Source: Verrucomicrobiaceae bacterium
Lineage (GTDB): Bacteria > Verrucomicrobiota > Verrucomicrobiia > Verrucomicrobiales > Verrucomicrobiaceae
Assembly (NCBI GenBank): GCA_015075365.1
Contig: JABTUN010000005.1
Location: 186,001 to 250,000, forward strand
Direction of reading: 5' to 3'
DNA: 64,000 nucleotides
This document shows, piece by piece, positions 26,779 to 34,874 of the stretch. The notes under the pieces are model-generated. The model searched no databases, was not told the DNA's origin, and saw nothing but the letters and a program-made list of their open reading frames with translations. Each line of letters starts with the position of its first letter. The stretch's first letter is position 1. A program made the position numbers and the translations under genes.

Positions 26779-28089
26779 ATGAAACGGTGTTTTTTGCTCC
26801 TTGCAGCGGTAGTGGCTGTCTGCCCGGCATGGGCACGCACTTGGACGGAGGCGGCGAGCGGGAAGAAGATCGAGGCGGAATTTGTCTCGGCGGATGCCAC
26901 GCGTGTCACCGTGGTGGTGAAGGGCGGCGGGACGTTCCAAATCGAACTGGCACGGCTCTCGGCGGAGGATCGCGCGTTTGTGCAGGAGCGGCTGAAACCC
27001 GCGGCGAAGGCCGAAACGGCCCCGGCGGCGAAGATCGAGGACTCGTTCGATGATCTGAAGGTGGACGCGGCGAAGATCCCGGTGAGCGGCGAGGCGAATG
27101 CGAGTTATGCGGCGGTGGATGACGCGGTGAAGGCCTTCATGGCCGAAAAGGGCGTCGGCGCTGTCACATTGGCGATCAGCAAAGACGGCAAAATTCTGCA
27201 TGATCGTGCCTTTGGCTGGGCGGATGCCGATTTGAAGACGCCGCTACAGTCCGGCGTGAAAATGCGTCTCGCATCCATGACGAAGCCGGTCGTCAAAGCG
27301 GCTGTGGAGACGCTGTTTGCAGCCGGGAAGCTCAAACCGGAGCATTCGGTGTTCAAGGTCCTCGATCTCGGCCAATACAAGGAGTCGAATGGCTGTGACG
27401 AACGCTGGCAGAAGGTCACCATCCAGCATCTGCTCGACCACAAGGGCGGCTGGGATCGCGACAAGTCCGGCGACTTCACGAACAACGCCTCCGAGATGTG
27501 CGGTCTGTTCAATGTGAAGCTCAACGAACTGCAACCGGAGCATGTGATGCGCCATGGCCTCACACGGCGCTTTGACTGGCAGCCCGGCGAGAAATACGCC
27601 TACTGCAATTATGGTTACATCCTGCTCGCGCGCGTGATCGAGAAGGTCAGCGGACAGAAGTTCATCGACTACCTGCACGCGACGGTGTGCAAGGAGGCGA
27701 AGGCACCGTCCTTCAGCCTGAGCAGCTCCGATGCGTCTGACCGGCAGGCGGGAGAGATCTGGTATTCCTACCATCCGGAATACACCAGGAAGACGGTGCC
27801 GTTGGGTTTCCGCACGGAGGCGCGTGATGGCGCGGGTGTGCTGGCCTGCACGGCGGCGGACTACTGCCGTTTTTTGGAGACCTACTGGATCAGCGGAAAG
27901 CCCCGGACCAAGGAAAACTATCGTTACAGTTTCAGCGGCAGCCATCCTGGTGTGACCGCCATTTGCGCACAACTCGCCGGCGGCCTGAACTATGCCGTGA
28001 TCTGCAACCGGCGGGAAGAAAGTTCCTCCAAATGGAATGAGGAATTGCGAAAGGCCATCGACGCAGCGCTGGAGCAGGCGGCGAAGTGA
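26779..28089 (+). CDS. Exported serine hydrolase (class C beta-lactamase fold) with SHD1-like domain
   Basis: 436 residues with a signal peptide (MKRCFLLLAAVVAVCPAWA). Residues 20-72 form a small SHD1-like domain (ARTWTEAASGKKIEAEFV), common in exported proteins of this phylum. The hydrolase domain has the nucleophile motif SMTK (166-169) and the YxN motif YCN (275-277), with GSHPGVTAICAQLAGGL standing in for the third box. Members cleave amides or esters, including D-amino-acid peptides and esterase substrates; true beta-lactamase activity is unlikely. The start was fixed by the signal peptide. It lies 62 bp after phoH on the same strand. Confidence 0.88.
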   Translation: MKRCFLLLAAVVAVCPAWARTWTEAASGKKIEAEFVSADATRVTVVVKGGGTFQIELARLSAEDRAFVQERLKPAAKAETAPAAKIEDSFDDLKVDAAKIPVSGEANASYAAVDDAVKAFMAEKGVGAVTLAISKDGKILHDRAFGWADADLKTPLQSGVKMRLASMTKPVVKAAVETLFAAGKLKPEHSVFKVLDLGQYKESNGCDERWQKVTIQHLLDHKGGWDRDKSGDFTNNASEMCGLFNVKLNELQPEHVMRHGLTRRFDWQPGEKYAYCNYGYILLARVIEKVSGQKFIDYLHATVCKEAKAPSFSLSSSDASDRQAGEIWYSYHPEYTRKTVPLGFRTEARDGAGVLACTAADYCRFLETYWISGKPRTKENYRYSFSGSHPGVTAICAQLAGGLNYAVICNRREESSSKWNEELRKAIDAALEQAAK

Positions 28090-28446
28090 TCTTTCGTCGA
28101 AAACGTGGACACGGAAAGTTGGGTTAGTTGTTTTGGATGGATTGTTCGAAGGTGAGGGGCCGCGCCATACCTCCCACAACAGCAGCACTGCACCAGCTTC
28201 CCGGATGAGCCGTTCTTCGGCCGCGAAGGTTGTTCATTATAAGGGAAAAACTCATGTGCTAGGAGCTGGCCTCCAGTTTAAATATATATTTAGCTGATTT
28301 AAAACACGTGGGAAGCCTACGCTGGAAAAGAATTATTTAATTCGTTCCGCACCATGAATGCCCTCCTGCTTCTGCCTGCGACGACGGCTTCCCGCCGCCT
28401 GGGGATGGGTATTGCGCGGGGGGTGGCCCCCGGCGGACTGGAAAAA
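28090..28446. other. Gene-free AT-rich spacer before the tandem repeat
   Basis: No gene is visible in these 357 bp. The part from about 28230 is markedly AT-rich for this genome (tttaaatatatatttagctg near 28277), and a palindrome gaattatttaattc lies at about 28329-28342. Promoters may be here, but I cannot define -35/-10 boxes. Confidence 0.5.
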
Positions 28447-28690
28447 GGGGGCGTTACCTTTTTCTCCGGGATGGCCCCCTTTTTCCAGGTGAGCGCCCCC
28501 TTTCTTTCCGGGGGCGTTACCTTTTTCTCCGGGATGGCCCCCTTTTTCCAGGTGCGCGCCCCCTTTCTTTCCGGGGGCGTTACCCTTTTCTCCGGGATGA
28601 CCCCCTTTTTCCGGGTACGCGCCCCCTTTCTTTCCGGGGGCGTTACCCTTTTCTCCGGGATGACCCCCATTTTCCAGGTTGCGGCCTTTT
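28447..28690 (+). repeat. 63-bp tandem repeat, about 3.8 copies
   Basis: Units begin at 28447, 28510, 28573 and 28636, exactly 63 bp apart without indels; the last is incomplete and decays after about 28680. Each unit starts gggggcgttac and contains gggatg, ccccctttttcc and gcgccccctttctttcc, so complementary G5 and C5 runs can pair within or between units. Because 63 is divisible by three, one frame on each strand stays open through all copies. The minus-strand frame (28317-28670) would encode a 21-residue Lys/Pro-rich repeat (KKGAIPEKKVTPPERKGA..). Neither has a ribosome site, so I list it only as a repeat. Confidence 0.9.
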
Positions 28691-28789
28691 GGGCCTCCAG
28701 GGGCGCGAATTCAAGGCGGACGGCGGCGTCCGCGCTCCGCTCCGCCCAACAGGGAACTGCGAACCGCGAACTGAGAACGCCAAACCGCT

Positions 28790-29677
28790 ATGCGCCAGCT
28801 TTTTTTCGACGCCATCAATCCCTACACCGGCCGGATTCACACTCTGGACGACGCCAATCTTTTTTTCGGCGCGGACGGCCTCGGCTATGCCCGTGATTCC
28901 TGGGACGAGGGCTTCGTGCCCTATGTGATCCCCGCCCATCCTTCCTCACCAACCAACCCTCCACCCTCCACTCGCATGACACGCCAAAATTACTTCCCCA
29001 CCCGCCAGGCAGACCAGGCCGTCTGGCTGGAGAATTTCCGCTTGAAACTCGTCCTCCACGCCGTGGCGCTGGGCCTGGCCGCGCCGCGCGTGGCGGACAT
29101 CGTGGCAGACGCGCGCTGGCTGGTGCATCTGCTGGTGTCCTGGCTGGGGTCCGTACGCTCGCACGGGAAGGCGGCCACCAGCACGCTGGAGCAGGCGATG
29201 ACGGGCGACGGTCCGCTGACGCTGCCGGTGCACACGCCGCCGCCGCTGGCGGACGGCGTGGTGGCGCGTCCGGCGGGCGCGTTGAGCCGCATCTTTGACT
29301 TCATCGCGGAGATCAAGGAGAACGACGCCTGCACGGAGGCCATCCAGATCGAGCTGGGCATCCTCGGCTCTGTGGAGCCGCCGCCAGACATGCCGAACGT
29401 GCGCCCGGACATCACCGCCATCCTTTCCGCAGCCGGGGTGCAGATCGGCTGGGGCTGGCAGGGCCTGGCGAAGCATCTGGACCAGTGCGAAATCCAGGTG
29501 GACCGCGCTGATGGCAAAGGCTGGGTGGTGCTGACCTACGACACCACGCCCGGCTACCTGGACACGACCCCTTTCCCCGCCGCGCTGACGAAATGGAAAT
29601 ACCGCGCCATCTACCGCGTGGACGACCACCAGGTCGGCCTGTGGAGCGCGGAGGTGAGCGTGAATGTCGGCGGATGA
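28790..29677 (+). CDS. Hypothetical protein with C-terminal fibronectin-like domain
   Basis: 295 residues from ATG 28790, or 233 if translation begins at the internal ATG 28976 (MTRQNYFPTRQADQ). The later start fits the homologous proteins I recall from this phylum, which begin near NYFP. The N-terminal helical region contains DQAVWLENFRLKL and ARWLVHLLVSWLGSVR. The C-terminal ~90 residues (IGWGWQGLAKHLDQCEIQVD to VGLWSAEVSVNV) look like a fibronectin type III or Ig-like fold. The upstream extension LFFDAINPYTGRIHTLDDAN is in frame, so I kept the longer model. There is no signal peptide and no known function. Confidence 0.6.
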   Translation: MRQLFFDAINPYTGRIHTLDDANLFFGADGLGYARDSWDEGFVPYVIPAHPSSPTNPPPSTRMTRQNYFPTRQADQAVWLENFRLKLVLHAVALGLAAPRVADIVADARWLVHLLVSWLGSVRSHGKAATSTLEQAMTGDGPLTLPVHTPPPLADGVVARPAGALSRIFDFIAEIKENDACTEAIQIELGILGSVEPPPDMPNVRPDITAILSAAGVQIGWGWQGLAKHLDQCEIQVDRADGKGWVVLTYDTTPGYLDTTPFPAALTKWKYRAIYRVDDHQVGLWSAEVSVNVGG

Positions 29678-29743
29678 GCGAGTCCCCCAAAAAAAATAGG
29701 TGAGCACAAGCCAAGCCAAAACTAAACATCAAACACAAGCGCC

Positions 29744-30232
29744 ATGACATCAAAACACATCCGATCAACATTATGCACACTAATTGCTACAGCCCTGAGC
29801 CTGTTCGCAACCTTTGCAGTCCCGGCGACTTCATTCGCTGATGACCGTTGTCCTTACTGTGCAAAAGATCACACCAGAGATTGTAATTGGTGCTACTGGG
29901 ATCACGAGTACTATTGGGCTGAGGAGGAGTACAATACACAATGTGATGTCTTGGACGAGATGTATAGCAATCCAAACACAACGCTTGGAGAGATTTCGGC
30001 ACAGGAGGATGTTGTTTCGGAGGCTGGGTACTACTGTGGCTACTGCATTGGTTTAATGGGCTTCAGCGGAGACTGCATCTGCTACAATGACGAGCCGGAC
30101 GAGAACCAGGAGGAAACCCAGCAGGAAACCCAGCAGGAAACCCAGCAGGAGACCCAGCAGGAGACCCAGCAGGAGACCCAGCAGGAGACCCAGCAGGAAA
30201 ACCAGCAGGAGACCCAGCAGGAAAACCAGTAG
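29744..30232 (+). CDS. Secreted cysteine-rich protein with (Glu-Thr-Gln-Gln) repeat tail
   Basis: 162 residues. A clear Sec signal peptide ends PATSFA, followed by a ~85-residue acidic domain with eight or more cysteines in close pairs: CPYC, CNWC, CGYC and CIC. Aromatic residues lie between them (CYWDHEYYWAEEEYN). The last ~40 residues are about ten EXQQ units (X is Thr, or twice Asn). The pattern suggests a disulfide-bonded or metal-binding secreted domain on a flexible polar tail. I recognise no family. Base composition is clearly AT-richer than its neighbours, hinting at transfer. The next gene starts 68 bp downstream after an inverted repeat. Confidence 0.8.
   Translation: MTSKHIRSTLCTLIATALSLFATFAVPATSFADDRCPYCAKDHTRDCNWCYWDHEYYWAEEEYNTQCDVLDEMYSNPNTTLGEISAQEDVVSEAGYYCGYCIGLMGFSGDCICYNDEPDENQEETQQETQQETQQETQQETQQETQQETQQENQQETQQENQ
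30112..30232 (+). repeat. 12-bp coding tandem repeat, about ten units
   Basis: Units of the type caggaaacccag / caggagacccag run head to tail to the stop codon. Synonymous gaa/gag changes and acc/aac changes distinguish the units, so expansion seems to have been followed by drift under amino-acid constraint. Confidence 0.9.
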
Positions 30233-30251
30233 GAGCCGGACGATCCTTAAA

Positions 30252-30286
30252 TCTACTCCCTGATTACCAAAAAGTCTGGGAGTAGA
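30252..30286. terminator. Inverted repeat between two accessory genes (terminator or attenuator)
   Basis: tctactccc and gggagtaga are a perfect 9-bp stem around a 17-base loop, just after the stop codon of the cysteine-rich gene. There is no T-run, so it could be a processing or attenuation hairpin instead of a terminator. Confidence 0.5.
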
Positions 30287-30300
30287 AATCTTCTCCAAAT

Positions 30301-30942
30301 ATGAAAGAAAAAGTGTTTTATTTGCTTGCTGGCATCCTGCCCTTGATTGCCATCGCGGGGGTTTACATCTGGCGTGAGCCGAATGATCAAAAAACCTCCG
30401 CCAAAGATTTTACTTCTGCGCGAGCCCCCCACTCCTCCGTTAAGGCAAACGCAGTTTCATCTGCCTCGATCATGAAAGATGGTGCCAACTCCTTGAATGA
30501 TTCCGACTTCTATCGGCAGATGGTTGAACAGGCTGAGCAGTCAAAGCGAAGGCTTAGAGAAGCCAAAATGAGACTTGTGGAAGCCTCGCCGCCGGAGGTA
30601 ATCAGGCAAAACCACATTAAGGGAATGCGCGACCGCGAACCTCAATTTCGCGAATTGATGATTTCTCTAGGCATACCACATTCTGTCGGCGAAGAAGTGT
30701 TGCAGGTGCTTTTGGAGAGAAACGTTCAATTGAACGAGGTCAATATTGACGCTGCGAAAGAGAGCGATCGAAACTTGAGTTCACTGTTATACACAGGCAA
30801 GGATGCGATAAGAAAACAGAGTTTTGAGAAGCTCGTTAAATTGGTTGGCAGAGATAATGCAGATGCCATATCCCAACTAGATATGAAAATTGATGCCGAG
30901 AACATTGCCCGTGCCCGCAAGGCACGTTATGGCGAGAATTGA
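30301..30942 (+). CDS. Membrane-anchored helical protein of unknown function
   Basis: 213 residues. One N-terminal membrane segment (VFYLLAGILPLIAIAGVYIW) is followed by a polar linker and a long helical, charged body likely to form coiled coils (MVEQAEQSKRRLREAKMRLVEA; later QLNEVNIDAAKESDRNLSSLL). The body probably faces the periplasm. No family was recognised. Base composition is as AT-rich as the preceding cysteine-rich gene, and the two share orientation, so they may have been acquired together. No ribosome site is obvious before the ATG. Confidence 0.75.
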   Translation: MKEKVFYLLAGILPLIAIAGVYIWREPNDQKTSAKDFTSARAPHSSVKANAVSSASIMKDGANSLNDSDFYRQMVEQAEQSKRRLREAKMRLVEASPPEVIRQNHIKGMRDREPQFRELMISLGIPHSVGEEVLQVLLERNVQLNEVNIDAAKESDRNLSSLLYTGKDAIRKQSFEKLVKLVGRDNADAISQLDMKIDAENIARARKARYGEN

Positions 30943-31076
30943 TGGTAATGAGCAAGAAGCAACATACACCGGCAACCAGCCGCCCCGAATAAAGTCGGCA
31001 ATTTGTTCAACTTTGGAGTGGGCACTACATATGTGTTGTTTCACGCGCAGGTAGGCAAGCATTGCCAGATGAACTG

Positions 31077-31742
31077 ATGGAGGCATCGATGTCCAATTTA
31101 CGGGGAGTCCCAAAAACGAAAGGGCGGGCCTTGTGATTGTCCCTGTTGTTCGCGTTTGCCCTCGGATGGCTCCTTCCTTTCACTTGGGTAGGATCGAAAC
31201 TGGCGCGTCTGCCGTTCCGCATGCCTGACCGTATCTGGCAGCAGTATGCTGCGGCAGGACTTTTCACCCAGCGATCCTCAATCTGGTCTGACTGGCGCAT
31301 CGAAATACGCATGGCCTCCAGCGACGAATGGCGAGTCCTCGACATGGCGCAGGTGTCACCGCAGCCCTCCTCGGGCTACCGGCAGCGGATGGACCGTATC
31401 CTCGGGGACACGCATAACAAAAAGATCGCCGAGAGCCTGCGCATGAGGCTGGCGGGGTGGATCGCCCAACTTCTGAAGAAGCAGGCGGGCATGGAGATCA
31501 GCGGTGTGCGCTACTACCACCGGGCGTGGCGCACGAACACGCCGGAGCTGGCGTTTCCAGACGGGCATTGGAATGGGGACGGGCCGCTGCCGGCGACGAC
31601 GAAGGTCGCGCTGCTGGGAACGTATGGGATCGCGGAGGGGAAGGCCGCGCGGGAGCGGGCCGCGCAGCGCGCGCCCGCTGCGGTGCCGCAACCAAAGATT
31701 TTCCGCCGGGAATCCAAGCAGGAACCGCCTGCAAAGTTATGA
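31077..31742 (+). pseudogene. Membrane protein partner of an HTTM-type gene, interrupted by an in-frame TGA
   Basis: From ATG 31077 (or 31089) the frame reads MSNLRGVPKTKGRAL, then TGA at 31134-31136, then a membrane segment LSLLFAFALGWLLPFTW and about 180 more residues. Replacing the TGA by TGG (Trp) would restore one ~221-residue protein. A TTG right after the stop (31137) could restart translation and still give a 201-residue membrane protein, so it may not be dead. The C-terminal half contains ELAFPDGHWNGDGPLP. The gene overlaps the next by ATGA (31739-31742), implying translational coupling. It resembles proteins I recall beside HTTM-domain genes; the function is unknown. Confidence 0.6.
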
Positions 31743-32656
31743 ATCACCCTTCCAGCCCGGACATGCCAGCCACGTACGGCGAGAGTAGTCCCTCCGGGGC
31801 TTCACAGCGCGGACTGCTGTCTGCGCTGGTGGATGACATCGACGCGCTGCCGCTGCGGGTGTTTGAGGTGCTTTTCACCTGCGCCTTCCTGCTGCGCATG
31901 GGCTGGCTGGGCCTCTCCTGGCGGGAATGGCTGACGGAGGAGGGATTTCACCTCAACGCGGCGGAGCTGGCGGCGGTGGGCTGCCCGGAGCCGCTGCCGT
32001 TGCTGACCGGGCCCGGTGTGGCGGCTCTGGCGGTGGTGATCTGCCTTTCTGCAGCGGGTCTGATGCTGAACAAGGCACGGCGGCTGGCGCTTCTGGGAAT
32101 TTTTGGGTGCGCTCTCTACACCCAGGGTGTGGACTGGATGTCCGCGTCCTCGATCAGCAAGCTGTTCGTCGGTGTGTATGGGATCCTGCTGCTGACGCCG
32201 GGCTACACGCGGGACGCGGCCAGCGGGCGGCTCATGGTGAGCGCGGTGCCGGTGAGGCTGGTGCAGGGCACGCTGATCTGCCAGTATCTTGCCTCCGGGA
32301 TCGCCAAAGGATTCAGCGGTGACTGGCTGAAATACAACGACGTGGTGTACACGCAGATGCAGGGCATTTTCAGGACGGATTTCGCGGCGTGGTGCCTGCG
32401 CACGCTGCCGCTGTGGAGCTGGACGGGGATGTAGTGGGTGACGCTGCTCTTTGAACTGGAGGCACCGGTGCTCTTCTGTGTGCGGAAGCTGCGCCCCATC
32501 GCCTTTGTGATCGGGATGGGGCTGCATCTCATGATCGCGCTGATGATGAAGGACCTGATCTTTTTCAGCGCGCAGATGTGGACCTTCTACGCGCTGTTTG
32601 TGACGCCGGAGCAGTGGCGGTGGCTGGGCGGCGTGCTGCGCGCGGCCTGGAGGTGA
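31739..32656 (+). pseudogene. HTTM-domain-like integral membrane protein, interrupted by an in-frame TAG
   Basis: The frame codes for ~305 residues with several membrane helices (VFEVLFTCAFLLRMGWLGL, GLMLNKARRLALLGIFGC, LVQGTLICQYLASGIAKG). A TAG at 32432-32434 breaks it after residue 231 (..LPLWSWTGM), and the same frame continues WVTLLFELEAPVLF for 73 residues. A single C-to-T change from CAG would explain the stop. The layout resembles HTTM (vitamin K-dependent carboxylase-like) membrane proteins, including SdpB-type proteins, but I am unsure. Losing the last helices probably inactivates it. It is translationally coupled to the preceding damaged gene. Confidence 0.65.
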
Positions 32657-32774
32657 GAGGGGCCATGAGAGGTGGAAGCTGCACTTTGCCTTTTGTGCCA
32701 GATTGGGCCAAAATGGCAGCCTGCGGGCCTAATCTTCCGGCTGCTGGCCCGTTCTAACCCTGCACACCCATCGC

Positions 32775-33332
32775 ATGCCCGACTCTCATGACCAGGACGA
32801 AGCCTCCGTGTTGGTCCGGCGTGCCCTTGATCAATATGAAAGCAGCCTCATCGCCTACGCAGCCGGCATCCTCGGTGGAGACATCGAGCGCGCGCGCGAT
32901 GTCGTGCAGGACGCGTTGTTGCGGCTCTACCTCACGGAACCGGGCAAGGTGCGTGAGAACCTCAAATCCTGGCTCTACACCGTCTGCCGCAACCGCGCGC
33001 TGGACATCCTGCGCAAGGACCACCGGCTGGACATCGGCAACGAGGAGATCATGGAGGCGTCCCCGGCCCATGGCCCCGATCCGGTGCAGTTCGCGGCCAA
33101 TCGCGAGCTCTATGAGCAGATCTGGCGCTGCGTGGACCGCCTGCGCCCGAACCAGCGCGAGGTCGTCCGCCTCAAATTCCTCCACGACTGCTCCTACCAG
33201 GAAATCGCCAGCATCACCGGCCTCACGGTGGGCAACGTGGGCTTCATCATGCACCACGCGATCAAAAAACTGCGTGAACTGCTCAGCAACGACATCCCCG
33301 CCGAGCACCTGACCTCCCTTTCATCATCATGA
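32775..33332 (+). CDS. ECF-type RNA polymerase sigma factor
   Basis: 185 residues. Region 2 includes YAAGILGGDIERARDVVQDALLRLY and SWLYTVCRNRALDILRK. Region 4 includes LRPNQREVVRLKFLHDCSYQEIASITGLTVGNVGFIMHHAIKKLRE. Two-domain sigma-70 factors of this size direct RNA polymerase to stress or envelope promoters and are held by an anti-sigma factor. The stop codon overlaps the start of the next gene (ATGA, 33329-33332), so the partner is co-translated. An autoregulated promoter probably lies in 32657-32774, but I cannot define it. Confidence 0.93.
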   Translation: MPDSHDQDEASVLVRRALDQYESSLIAYAAGILGGDIERARDVVQDALLRLYLTEPGKVRENLKSWLYTVCRNRALDILRKDHRLDIGNEEIMEASPAHGPDPVQFAANRELYEQIWRCVDRLRPNQREVVRLKFLHDCSYQEIASITGLTVGNVGFIMHHAIKKLRELLSNDIPAEHLTSLSSS

Positions 33333-34771
33333 ACCCGCAAGACAATCCTCAATTCACCGCGTACGCCCTTGGCGAGCTCGATTTCGGCCAGGCGCGCGAG
33401 ATTCACGACGAATTGCAGACGAACTCCGCCGCCGCGCACGAGCTGGAGCACATCGAGGCCGTGACCGACGCCCTCCGCCACGGCGCGCCGATCCCGCTGG
33501 CGCGCCTCACGCCGGAGCAACGCCACGCCGTGCTGCATCCCACCCATCTGCCGCGCCGCATGCAGCCCATGATGCCACGCAAGCCTGCGCCAAGGCCGCA
33601 GCCGGTTTTCTGGACCGGCATGGGCCATCTGCTGAAGGCTGCCGCCGTCATCACGCTCACGGGCGGGGCCTTTCTGGCCGGCTGGCGCATGCAGCCGCAG
33701 CAGTCCGGCCTGGCCGAGGTCAAGGCACCGAAGCCTCCGCTGCCGCAACCCGTCCCCGTGGAGCCGATGGTGGAAAGACAGCCCGTGGTCGTCGTCGAGG
33801 CACCGGCTCCGGCCCCTGAAAAGGTCGCGGCACCGGCCCCCAAGCCGCTCACACCTGCTCCGGTGGTTGTCGCGGCAGCGCCACCCGCGCCGGAAAAGCC
33901 GAAGGCTGCCGCTGCCATCGAAAAGCCTCAATCGTCGCAGCCCGTGGAGGTGGCCGAGTCCCTCAAGCCCGTTCCTGCCGCGGTCGGGCTGGGCTTCAGC
34001 ATGCCGCGTGGAGCCGCGGCCGCCTTTGCGAACACCACCCGGCAGCCAACAGCACAGTACAGCCTCCAGCCATCGCTCGTGCGCCCGCCCGCGCCCCGGC
34101 GTGATCCGCAGGTCATGGCCTCACCGGTGAAACCCGGCACGAAGGTGGAGGAAAAGCCCGCAAAGGCCTCCGATCTGCTTCTTTACTCCTGGCAGTCGGA
34201 GATCGCCTCCTGCCCGTGGAATCCGGCGCATCGTCTGCTGCGCATCGTGATCCAGCTCCCGGCCAATCAAGCGCCGGTCATCAGCAGCACGGACGCCCGC
34301 TTCCCGATGGAGATCACCTTCGACGCCGGCGCGGTGAAGCAGTTCCGCCTGCTGTGCGAGCGCCATCTGCCTGCCGCCGACCTGTCCAGGGCGGGCACGC
34401 ATGTCGTGTGGTATGAGTTTCAGCCGAATGGCGCGGTCGAATCCCGCGAATCCGGCCGCCAGATCGCCACGGTGACGGTGCCGAAGGCCCGTTTTGCCGT
34501 GCAGCCTGTGGGCCCCTTTGGCGGCACGGACAGCAGCCGTCTGCGCGTGCTCGATCGTGGCTACACGCTGCAAAATGCCCGCGAGGACTTCATCTTCGAG
34601 ACGGCCGTGGTCGGCTTCGGCCTGCTCATGCGTGGCGCGGAGCAAACGGGCAGCTTGAATCACGACATGGTGCTCGACCTGGCCACCCGCGCCAAAGGCG
34701 GTGACGGCCCGAACGACCGCAGCCGTTTCATCAAGCTGGTGCAGGACGCTCAAAAAGTCGTGGGGCTGTGA
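33329..34771 (+). CDS. Probable anti-sigma protein: N-terminal regulatory domain, TM helix, YfbK-like C-terminal domain without a VWA domain
   Basis: 480 residues. Residues 1-80 are a cytoplasmic anti-sigma-like helical domain (FTAYALGELDFGQAREIHDEL), lacking the HxxxCxxC zinc motif. One membrane helix follows (LLKAAAVITLTGGAFLAGW), then a ~150-residue Pro/Ala linker. The C-terminal part matches the end of YfbK-type proteins (DUF3520): ETAVVGFGLLMRGAEQTG and SRFIKLVQDAQKVVGL. In full YfbK-type proteins a von Willebrand factor A domain lies before DUF3520. Here it is missing and no MIDAS motif (DxSxS) is present. The gene overlaps the sigma-factor gene, so it is most likely its membrane-bound regulator. 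Confidence 0.8.
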   Translation: MNPQDNPQFTAYALGELDFGQAREIHDELQTNSAAAHELEHIEAVTDALRHGAPIPLARLTPEQRHAVLHPTHLPRRMQPMMPRKPAPRPQPVFWTGMGHLLKAAAVITLTGGAFLAGWRMQPQQSGLAEVKAPKPPLPQPVPVEPMVERQPVVVVEAPAPAPEKVAAPAPKPLTPAPVVVAAAPPAPEKPKAAAAIEKPQSSQPVEVAESLKPVPAAVGLGFSMPRGAAAAFANTTRQPTAQYSLQPSLVRPPAPRRDPQVMASPVKPGTKVEEKPAKASDLLLYSWQSEIASCPWNPAHRLLRIVIQLPANQAPVISSTDARFPMEITFDAGAVKQFRLLCERHLPAADLSRAGTHVVWYEFQPNGAVESRESGRQIATVTVPKARFAVQPVGPFGGTDSSRLRVLDRGYTLQNAREDFIFETAVVGFGLLMRGAEQTGSLNHDMVLDLATRAKGGDGPNDRSRFIKLVQDAQKVVGL

Positions 34772-34817
34772 TCGCCGCGGCCGTTTGGTCACGAACGTCC
34801 AGAACATGCTGCCGCTG

Positions 34818-34839
34818 ACCTGCCGGAAAACCGGCAGGT
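34818..34839. terminator. Hairpin between convergent genes, possible shared terminator
   Basis: acctgccgg and ccggcaggt form a perfect 9-bp stem with loop aaaa. It lies between the end of the anti-sigma gene and the end of typA. No T-run follows on either strand, so its strength is uncertain. Confidence 0.55.
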
Positions 34840-34874
34840 GCTGTCAACCGAGGTCAAGTGCACCGGGCTCTCGA

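Noticed and set aside
28447-28690. CRISPR array
   Set aside because: Units follow each other without unique spacers and no cas genes are near.
28317-28896. Open frames through the 63-bp repeats on both strands as possible genes
   Set aside because: Openness follows from the period being a multiple of three; no ribosome site or non-repeat domain. Kept as a repeat and a finding only.
31134-31136. TGA read as selenocysteine
   Set aside because: It sits before a membrane helix with no redox motif, and no SECIS-like hairpin was seen; TGG-to-TGA mutation is simpler.
31077-32656. Sdp-type toxin system (SdpA/SdpB-like pair with a secreted partner)
   Set aside because: Only the general layout fits; I could not recognise SdpA or SdpC signatures, so it is mentioned but not called.
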